Shown one piece after another: positions 58,500 through 64,000 of a DNA stretch of 64,000 nucleotides. The translations under genes and the position numbers were made by a program. The stretch is from Desulfonema magnum. Its GTDB lineage: Bacteria; Desulfobacterota; Desulfobacteria; Desulfobacterales; 4be13. The notes beneath the pieces are model-generated. The model was given only the letters and a program-made list of their open reading frames with translations. It made no database searches and was not told where the DNA came from. Location: positions 2,976,001-3,040,000 of the forward strand of contig NZ_CP061800.1 in assembly GCF_017377395.1 (NCBI RefSeq). The letters run 5' to 3'. Each line of letters opens with the position of its first letter. Within the stretch, counting starts at the first letter, position 1.

Positions 58500-59846
58500 A
58501 TGAGAACAACTTTTGAAATCATTCATATCGGAGCCGACCATGAGGTCACCGGCTCCTGTCATCTGTTGCGGGCAAACGGTCTGAACATCATGACAGACTG
58601 CGGCATGGCTCAGGGCCGAGACACCATGTCACCTGTGGAATCATGGCCGGTTAAGCCAAAGGATGTGGATTATCTGTTTCTGACCCATGTTCATATTGAT
58701 CATATCGGCCGGATACCCGAGCTGATACAAAAGGGCTTTGCCGGAGAAATCATCACGACACATCCCACAAAATCGTTGCTTTTGCCTATGTTGGAAGATG
58801 CCATGGACTTTTCCAATCTCACAGAGCATTCAAAGGCACAATTGGCGAAAACCATTGATGATCTTTCATGGGGATTTGAATATGGTGAAAAATTTGATCT
58901 GAAAAAAGGGGTCTCTTTCCAGTTAGGCAGGGCCGGGCATATCCTGGGATCGTGCTTTATTTACATTGACACAGGAAAATATTCTGTGGTATTTTCAGGT
59001 GATCTGGGGGTAAAAAACACACCGATTCTGCCAGACCCGGATATTCCTGACCCATGCGATATTTTAATTCTGGAATCCACCTACGGCGACAAACTGCACC
59101 AAGACAGAACAGAACGAATACAACGACTCGGACGTATTCTCACAAAGGCATTGTCAGATAACGGCAAGGTCTTTGTTCCGGCCTTTTCCCTGGGGCGGAC
59201 TCAGGAACTGATCTATGAGATGGATCGCCTGTTTTCAGATTCCCAACTCAGGCAGATGTTCCCGGATTTGAACCCGAAGCATAAAATTCCTGTGTTTATA
59301 GATTCTCCTCTCGGGCTTGAAGTTACCAAAATTTACGCAGGGTTATCAGAATACTGGGACAAAGAAGCCCGGGAAATTTATCGCACAGGGGATCATCCCA
59401 TTGATTTTGATCATCTTTATGCGGTCAGAAATTACAAAGACCATCTGAGGCTCCTTGAAATGTCCGGGCCGGCCATTATCATAGCCGGAAGCGGTATGTG
59501 TACCGGCGGCAGGATCATTGATCATCTGAAATCAGGCTTGGATGATCCCAAAAATGATGTGCTGTTTGTGGGATATCAGGCCAAAGGCACACTGGGCAGA
59601 GATATTCTTCATTATAGCAGAAAATCCGGCGGTTATGTTGTTATACACGGAGAACGCATTCCCATCAGGGCAAAGGTTTATAATCTGACAGGCTACTCTG
59701 CTCATGCTGACCAGAAAGAACTCGCGGAATGGGTGGAAGCCATGCCGGAAGCCCCTGGAAAAATCAAGCTGGTACATGGGGAAAGAGCGGCTCAGGATGC
59801 TTTGGCGTCAGTGCTTTCAAACAAAGGATACAAGGTTTCTGTGTGA
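58500..59846 (+). CDS. Beta-CASP metallo-beta-lactamase-fold RNA hydrolase
   Basis: 448 residues from ATG 58500, with AGAGG 8 nt upstream; the frame is open from 58434 but the family begins at TFEIIHIGADHEVTGSCH. Metal motifs are complete: THVHIDHIGR, GRAGHILGSC, VVFSGDLG, and the terminal His in YSAHADQKEL. The beta-CASP insert has VFIDSPLGLEVT, IIAGSGMCTGGR and FVGYQAKGTLGR. This family (CPSF73/YsH1-like, COG1236) cleaves or trims RNA with two zinc ions. It is about the usual length and looks functional. There is no clear link to neighbours. A agtttca heptamer tract lies 25-55 bp upstream of its start. Confidence 0.93.
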   Translation: MRTTFEIIHIGADHEVTGSCHLLRANGLNIMTDCGMAQGRDTMSPVESWPVKPKDVDYLFLTHVHIDHIGRIPELIQKGFAGEIITTHPTKSLLLPMLEDAMDFSNLTEHSKAQLAKTIDDLSWGFEYGEKFDLKKGVSFQLGRAGHILGSCFIYIDTGKYSVVFSGDLGVKNTPILPDPDIPDPCDILILESTYGDKLHQDRTERIQRLGRILTKALSDNGKVFVPAFSLGRTQELIYEMDRLFSDSQLRQMFPDLNPKHKIPVFIDSPLGLEVTKIYAGLSEYWDKEAREIYRTGDHPIDFDHLYAVRNYKDHLRLLEMSGPAIIIAGSGMCTGGRIIDHLKSGLDDPKNDVLFVGYQAKGTLGRDILHYSRKSGGYVVIHGERIPIRAKVYNLTGYSAHADQKELAEWVEAMPEAPGKIKLVHGERAAQDALASVLSNKGYKVSV

Positions 59847-59886
59847 ATTTTTATTTTGCTCCTTATGTTAGCGCACTATACCAAAA

Positions 59887-60214
59887 TTCAGTAGATCGAA
59901 AAGTTTCCGGACTGAGCTCGGGACAGCAAAGAAACCCGGCTTTTTTTCCCGGACGGGGTGCCTTCCCCATATGCATCAGGCTAAGATCGTAACTCATTGT
60001 TTTTATTAACCCGTGATCTGCCGGACGGGGTTTGCAACCCCGTCCGAAATATTTTCCGACCCCCGAAAACAAACGTTTCGGACGGGGTTGCAAACCCCGT
60101 CCGGCAGTCTTAGCCTGATGCATATGGGTGCCTTCCCCGCCGGAAAAAGCCGGGTTTCTCCCCCGTGTGTCGTGTCCGCGCTGTGAGAGCCTGAAAACTT
60201 TTCGATTTACTGAA
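59887..60214. mobile_element. Family B element interrupted by a family C element (nested insertion)
   Basis: Outer arms ttcagtagatcgaaaagttt (59887-) and aaacttttcgatttactgaa (to 60214) enclose the gaaacccggcttttttt / ggaaaaagccgggtttc hairpin seen at 14074 and 63865. A 157-bp family C element with a 13-bp duplication sits in the loop. Removing both leaves about 158 bp, the normal size of family B. The order of insertion is therefore B first, then C. Confidence 0.85.
59969..60125. mobile_element. Family C 157-bp palindromic element, copy 2, 13-bp target duplication
   Basis: Same ends (atatgcatcaggctaaga and its complement) and same orientation as the copy at 45241. Perfect direct repeats gggtgccttcccc lie at 59956-59968 and 60126-60138. 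It differs from copy 1 by very few bases, so it is recently active. Confidence 0.9.
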
Positions 60215-60252
60215 ATTGATTCCAGCCATGAGAGCTTTTAAAAAAATGGGAT

Positions 60253-60498
60253 ATGAACCGGCTGAATATCAGGACAGATTTTTCTAAAAAACTAAATGCA
60301 ATAAGAGGGCAAGTGGGAAAGAAAGCAATTAGAAAAAGAATAGAGAGCTTGCTGAAGAGGGTAAGAGAACATGAACTGAAGATTCAGAATGAAAAAATGA
60401 AAGAACCGCCGGATTACGGGCTTATTCATCATTGGGAAGCTGAAATCGCTGCTTTCCGTGTAAGCATTGGGAGAGCGGAAAAGAGGCTGAAATCATGA
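60253..60498 (+). CDS. Small basic helical protein, unknown
   Basis: 81 residues, not recognised. Very basic and helical (LNAIRGQVGKKAIRKRIESL, KRVREHELKIQNEKMKEP), ending IGRAEKRLKS. No signal peptide or cysteines. The ribosome site is weak. Its last four bases overlap the next ATG (ATGA), which supports both as real and translationally coupled. The pairing of a basic and an acidic small protein resembles many two-gene modules, including toxin-antitoxin pairs, but no family is recognised. Confidence 0.6.
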   Translation: MNRLNIRTDFSKKLNAIRGQVGKKAIRKRIESLLKRVREHELKIQNEKMKEPPDYGLIHHWEAEIAAFRVSIGRAEKRLKS

Positions 60499-60719
60499 AA
60501 AAACAAAGAGAGTTTTTATCTGGAAATAACATGCTGCTGTTTGAAGAATTGGAGCAGGAATGCCTGACAGCAATAAGATATATCGAAGCATTGAAAGTCA
60601 GAGAACTTTCTGAAAACCAGAAAGAGGATATTTTAGGGGAACTTTCCGCTTCCATAACCCATCTCAGAATTCAGACGGAACAGCTTGATAAGACTTTTGA
60701 AGATATAATGGATGTGTGA
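60495..60719 (+). CDS. Small acidic helical protein, unknown, coupled to the gene before it
   Basis: 74 residues, not recognised. Acidic and likely coiled-coil (LLFEELEQECLTAIRYIEAL, LGELSASITHLRIQTEQL). GAGG lies 10 nt before its ATG, inside the preceding gene, and the two overlap by 4 nt. Directly after its stop comes a DUF29 C-terminal remnant. Function unknown. Confidence 0.6.
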   Translation: MKKQREFLSGNNMLLFEELEQECLTAIRYIEALKVRELSENQKEDILGELSASITHLRIQTEQLDKTFEDIMDV

Positions 60720-60853
60720 ATGAAACAGAGGCTTTTGAGGGACAATTTACAGAAACAGAACTTGAAAGCAGGGTTGATCCTGCCCAGGTCAGGCAGACGG
60801 CGTTTCAGTTCATTCAGGAAGCCTTGTCCGCCAGTAAGACAAAACAACATTAA
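60716..60853 (+). pseudogene. C-terminal remnant of a DUF29-like paralogue
   Basis: The frame through 60728-60850 reads EAFEGQFTETELESRVDPAQ and then a helical tail to TAA at 60851-60853. It aligns with the end of the DUF29-like protein at 58016-58444 (EAFEGQFDESELAKKVDENQ). The N-terminal two thirds are absent. The frame has a GTG at 60716 but no proper start, so it is a fragment. Confidence 0.6.
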
Positions 60854-61257
60854 TGGCATAAGACAGCCTGAATTTCCAAAACATGCCTCATTTTCACAGC
60901 AAACAGAAAATGAAAAATAAAATTCGATATCCTGTTCCTGCCCGGCTCACTGCCGGACAAATACAGGGATTACAGAAAGCCTTTGAAAATATTTTGGCTC
61001 TCTGGTAATTCGTGTTAAAACTTTTATTAAATTAAAACGGAATGATATCATTTTTTACAGCATTTAAAAATGCGCAAAAAGTTTTCCGCATTAAAAATGC
61101 AAAAAGCATATTTGACGTAACATACTGAATTTACATATTATACAAAATTTCGGCATCTATGCCGGACAATTCATAATATTCTGTTATTAAAGGATATACT
61201 ATCTTTAACGCGGATTACCAAAGAGCCATATAAAAGTTGCCCGTCAGACGGGGAGTC

Positions 61258-61338
61258 ATATCATTCTCAGACACCAACATTTTTGTTTATGCCAAAGTGG
61301 AACATGGCTGGTTTTCAAAGGAGGGGAGATGCGGCTGA
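61258..61338 (+). pseudogene. Short PIN-domain remnant
   Basis: The frame reads ISFSDTNIFVYAKVEHGWFS and stops at TGA 61336-61338. DTNIFVYA is the typical first strand of PIN (VapC-type) ribonucleases, with the first catalytic Asp. No start codon and no remaining domain are present, so it is at most a stub cut off near the IS element at 61376. From 60854 to 61257 I see only AT-rich sequence and no gene. Confidence 0.35.
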
Positions 61339-61467
61339 AGAGGAAAAAGATCAGACTGCTTAAGGAATGAGCATGAAATAATATGCCCATTTTGATTTTT
61401 ATATGTTAAAAAATTGCGTAATCCTGTAAAGTGTATTTCAAAATCACTTTATCAAAAGGAGATTATT

Positions 61468-62805
61468 ATGCAACCCTATTCCTTAGAAGTAGAAGAAATC
61501 ATGCGGCGATACTATGAGAGTCTGAATGAAAAAGACCGCCGGCGATATGCCGGTATTGAAGCTTTGAAATTGGGACATGGCGGACAAAATTATATTGCCA
61601 AAGTCTTGGGTTGCAGCAGGCGGACTGTGCGCAAAGGAGCGATCGAAGTAAGCGGCCTGCCCGGACACATCGTAGCAAAACAAATTGGAAAATCTCCTGC
61701 TGAATCTTCTGAAATACGTAAAAAAGGTGGCGGACGCAAACAGTATCTGACTGAGCACCCTGAAATAGACGAGCAGTTTTTGAATGTGGTGCGTGAGCAT
61801 ACAGCAGGAGATCCGATGGATGAAAAGGTACGATGGACAAATCTGAGGGAGTGGGAAATCGCGGAGGCTCTGGAAAAAAAATACGGAGTAAAAGTGAGTC
61901 GTAACATTGTCCGTCAATTGCTCAAAAAGCATGACTATCGGTTGCGTAAAGCTCAGAAACGCAAACCTATGAAAAAAAACGGGTAGTGTTCTAAAACTGG
62001 ACTTGAACCGATATTTCCTAAATTGATTCAAATGGTTAAGATTTTTAGCTCCAGTTTTGGAACACTACCAAAAAACGTACCAGATCGCGACGCTCAGTTT
62101 GACAATATTTTGAAACTCAGATCAGAATACCGGAAGGCCGGTAATCCCGTTATCAGCATGGATACCAAGAAAAAAGAATATCTTGGAAATTTTTACAGGA
62201 AAGGCCGACTATATACGCTGGAGGAATTGCAAGTTTTCGATCATGATTTTACAAGTTTTGCCGAAGGTGTCATAATTCCGCATTGTTTTTATGACCTGCG
62301 ACTCAATATCGGGTATGTTCAGGTGGGAACAAGTCATGATACCAGTGAATTTGCCTGTGACAGTTTCCGTCATTGGTGGTATGGTTACGGTTGCCGAATA
62401 TATCCAAATGCCACGTCAGTTTTGATATTGTGCGATGGTGGCGGCAGCAACAGTTCCCGACATTACCTTTTCAAACAAGATTTACAAATTCTGGCGGATG
62501 AAATCGGGATTGAAATCCGAATCGCTCATTACCCGCCCTATTGTTCCAAATTTAATCCGATCGAACATCGCCTGTTTCCTCATATTACTCGTGCGTGTCA
62601 GGGAGTAATCTTTTCAAGTTTGGAGGTGGTGACTGATCTGATAGCCAAAACACATACCAAAAAAGGTTTAAAAGTCTTTGTCCATGTTATTGATAAAGTC
62701 TATGAAACCGGTCGAAAAGTTGCTGAAACTTTTAAATCAGAAATGCGAATTGTATTCGACAAAATTTTACCCAAATGGAATTATCGTGCAATTCCAATAA
62801 ATTAA
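61468..62805 (+). pseudogene. ISAzo13-family transposase split by an 88-bp element
   Basis: ATG 61468 has AAGGAG 7 nt upstream. The first part (to 61980) holds the helix-turn-helix region (YIAKVLGCSRRTVRKG) and WTNLREWEIAEAL with GVKVSRNIVRQLLKK. The second resumes NVPDRDAQFDNI and carries the DDE core: VISMDTKKKEYLGNFYRKG, LILCDGGGSNSSRHYL and YPPYCSKFNPIEHRLF. Removing the 88-bp element plus one 8-bp duplicate restores PMKKNVPDRDAQ in frame, so the gene was intact until that insertion. It is presumably inactive now unless the element excises. Confidence 0.9.
61982..62069. mobile_element. 88-bp inverted-repeat element inside the transposase gene, 8-bp target duplication
   Basis: Ends ggtagtgttctaaaactgg and ccagttttggaacactacc match over 19 bp with one mismatch. 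The direct repeat aaaaaacg lies on both sides (61974-61981 and 62070-62077). No coding capacity. The 8-bp duplication sets it apart from families A (5 bp) and C (13 bp), so a third transposase type must have moved it. Confidence 0.88.
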
Positions 62806-62821
62806 AATGGGAAAGTTATTT

Positions 62822-62996
62822 AATACCGATTCCTAAATTAGACGAGGCCGATGACAGAGATGACTATGTGGAAGGCGACATGGCTTTCAGGTTGGGAATC
62901 GTATGGGAACTGACAAAGGATGTGATGTCATTCCAAAGAGGTTTTGATGCTGAATCAGGATTACAGAGAAATGTTGTCAGTCTTGTCAGACAATGA
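62822..62996 (+). pseudogene. 5'-truncated small protein upstream of the nucleotidyltransferase gene
   Basis: The frame reads IPIPKLDEADDRDDYVEGDM and on through FRLGIVWELTKDVMSFQRGF to a TGA at 62994-62996, overlapping the next gene's start by about 50 bp in another frame. The acidic, protein-like composition suggests the tail of a gene whose 5' end was removed by the IS to its left. Family not recognised. A small partner gene often precedes such nucleotidyltransferases, which would fit. Confidence 0.35.
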
Positions 62997-63562
62997 TGTC
63001 AGATTTCTGGTTGTGGGAGCTTATGCGATGGCAGGGCACGGATATCCCATATGCATCAGGCTAAGACTGCCGGACGGGGTTTGCAACCCCGTCCGAAACG
63101 TTTGTTTTCGGGGGTCGGAAAATATTTCGGACGGGGTTGCAAACCCCGTCCGGCAGATCACGGGTTAATAAAAACAATGAGTTACGATCTTAGCCTGATG
63201 CATATGACGGATATCCCCGTGCAACCGGAGATATTGATATATGGGTCGAACCGTCAGAGGAAAACTCGGAAAAAGTCTGCGAATCTCTGGCGGCATTCGG
63301 CGCACCAAGTGAATTTTACAATAAAAACACTTTTGAAGAAAAGGGGATCATCCTTCAGATCGGCGTGGCTCCGAGAAGGATTGACATTTTGACCCATATC
63401 GGCGATGTTGAATTTTGTGAAGCCTGGGATAAGAGAAAGATTATTGAAATGGAAGGGCTGAAGATACCGATCATCGGGAGAGAGGAACTGATCAAAAGCA
63501 AATTATCAGCCGGAAGAGATAAGGATATCGCAGACGTAAAAAAATTGGAAAATAAAAGCTGA
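62947..63562 (+). pseudogene. DUF6036/AbiEii-like nucleotidyltransferase split by a family C element
   Basis: ATG 62947 follows AGAGG. The N-terminus reads LSDNDVRFLVVGAYAMAGHG. After the 157-bp insertion the C-terminal part continues RATGDIDIWVEPSEENSEKV through EFYNKNTFEEKGI, RRIDILTHIG and AGRDKDIADVKKLE. Joining them gives GHGYPRATGDIDIW, the nucleotidyltransferase active site (G-D-I-D). Removing 169 bp (element plus 12-bp duplicate) restores one frame of about 148 codons. Relatives act as toxin-like enzymes of AbiE-type or MNT-type systems. As it stands the gene is broken after about 36 codons. Confidence 0.85.
63049..63205. mobile_element. Family C 157-bp palindromic element, copy 3, inverted orientation
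   Basis: Same ends as the copies at 45241 and 59969, interior reversed. The flanking duplicate is acggatatccc (11 bp exact, 12 with one mismatch), shorter than the perfect 13 bp of the other copies, perhaps by mutation. It disrupts the nucleotidyltransferase reading frame. Confidence 0.88.
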
Positions 63563-63779
63563 AGTACAGCCGGCCCGGAAAGTCATACGCGAACTTGAAA
63601 GGAAGCACGGAAATGAAATTACAAAAATATTCGGAATCGTCCAGAACGCTCTCAGCGCCAACGAGGCAACCTATCTCATCGGTTTCAGATCGGCTGATGA
63701 GATCAGAAATCGAGTTGTTAAGGCGAAGAAAGAAACATATCTCCGATTACGCTCAAAAGGAATTGAGAGACAGGGTTGA
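63558..63779 (+). pseudogene. Protein-like fragment after the nucleotidyltransferase gene
   Basis: The frame reads AEVQPARKVIRELERKHGNE, then ITKIFGIVQNALSANEATYL and IGFRSADEIRNRVVKAKKET, to a TGA at 63777-63779. The composition is that of a folded helical protein and the frame overlaps the preceding gene's stop, but no start codon or family is recognised. A 71-codon ORF from 63595 in another frame is less protein-like. It may be the 3' end of a decayed gene. Confidence 0.35.
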
Positions 63780-63864
63780 GGCAGCCCTCCGGGCGTTGCA
63801 ACGAATTTAGATCGTTGCAACTGGCTCCGCTTGGAAGTCGTAAGAAATGACTCGATTTTATTTG

Positions 63865-64000
63865 ATAAGTACCTAACCATAAGTTTTCGATATTTGATCG
63901 GGAAAGAAACCCGGCTTTTTTCCCGGAATGATCCGCCTCCCGTGAAGGAAAAAGCCGGGTTTCTCCGCAGTTCGCAGAAAAAAAGATGTATGAAAAACTT
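63865..64000. mobile_element. Family B short element, copy 3, cut by the window end
   Basis: Begins ataagtacct and contains gaaacccggcttttttccc and ggaaaaagccgggtttctcc. It is the inverted version of the copy at 14074-14223, near-identical over about 90 bp. Its right end lies outside the window. Confidence 0.7.

Larger units (their letters stand above)
61376..62821 (+). mobile_element. ISAzo13-type insertion sequence (boundaries inferred)
   Basis: It carries a transposase of the ISAzo13 family. Candidate terminal repeats are aaataatatgcccatttt (61376-61393) and aaaatgggaaagttattt (62804-62821), complementary at 14 of 18 positions. Total 1446 bp, or about 1350 without the 88-bp element and its duplication. 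Flanking duplications were not resolved. To its left lies a PIN stub and to its right a gene fragment, so it may have truncated both. Confidence 0.6.

Noticed and set aside
60720..60920. A 66-codon plus-strand gene
   Set aside because: The alternative frame encodes a clear DUF29 C-terminal match (EAFEGQF), so the 66-codon frame is a shadow of that remnant.

Overview
The window reads as accessory chromosome from a repeat-rich bacterium, probably a filamentous or aggregating member of the Desulfobacterota (Desulfonema-like). That guess rests on the mix of a natural-product cluster, a giant cadherin-like surface protein, many small palindromic elements and heavy tandem-repeat arrays. It is an inference from style; no rRNA or other phylogenetic marker is present.

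Left part (1-16.7 kb, all minus strand): a hybrid NRPS/PKS natural-product locus. Read in the direction of transcription it holds a PvdE/SyrD-type cyclic-peptide ABC exporter, a broken NNMT-family methyltransferase, a second exporter of the same type, an unknown protein, a truncated duplicate of the second exporter, a Cys-cluster protein, arginine decarboxylase (speA), a guanidinoacetate methyltransferase homologue split by a small element, and then a tight acyl-CoA dehydrogenase / adenylation enzyme / carrier protein trio. It ends with a C-PCP-KS-AT megasynthase that runs off the left edge. The adenylation enzyme has the proline code of pyrrole/pyrroline pathways, so the trio should make a pyrrole-2-carboxyl or dehydroprolyl starter on the carrier protein.

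Middle part (18.6-56.8 kb, plus strand): a surface-protein locus. It encodes a TolC-like outer-membrane lipoprotein, a 6794-residue protein (LEPR-XLL-like N-terminus, DUF4347, about 33 repeats of roughly 168 residues plus CADG/cadherin domains), a SapC-family protein, a fusion of an M50 site-2-type protease with a HlyD-like adaptor, a 173-residue unknown, a PD-(D/E)XK-like protein, a plain HlyD-like adaptor, a GAF-HlyD fusion and a GT41 (HMW1C/SPINDLY-type) glycosyltransferase. No HlyB-type ABC ATPase lies among them. The proposed reading is a noncanonical export-and-glycosylation system for the giant protein. This is the most interesting system in the window.

Right part (56.8-64 kb): a DUF29-like protein, a beta-CASP RNA metallohydrolase, two tiny overlapping genes, and a run of broken genes: a DUF29 tail, a PIN remnant, an ISAzo13-type transposase split by an 88-bp element, and a nucleotidyltransferase split by a 157-bp element.

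Repeats dominate the gaps. At least five families of short inverted-repeat elements are visible, several with clear target duplications (5, 8 and 13 bp) and one nested inside another. Four tandem arrays share one hairpin core. Several heptanucleotide repeats cluster in and beside the glycosyltransferase gene.
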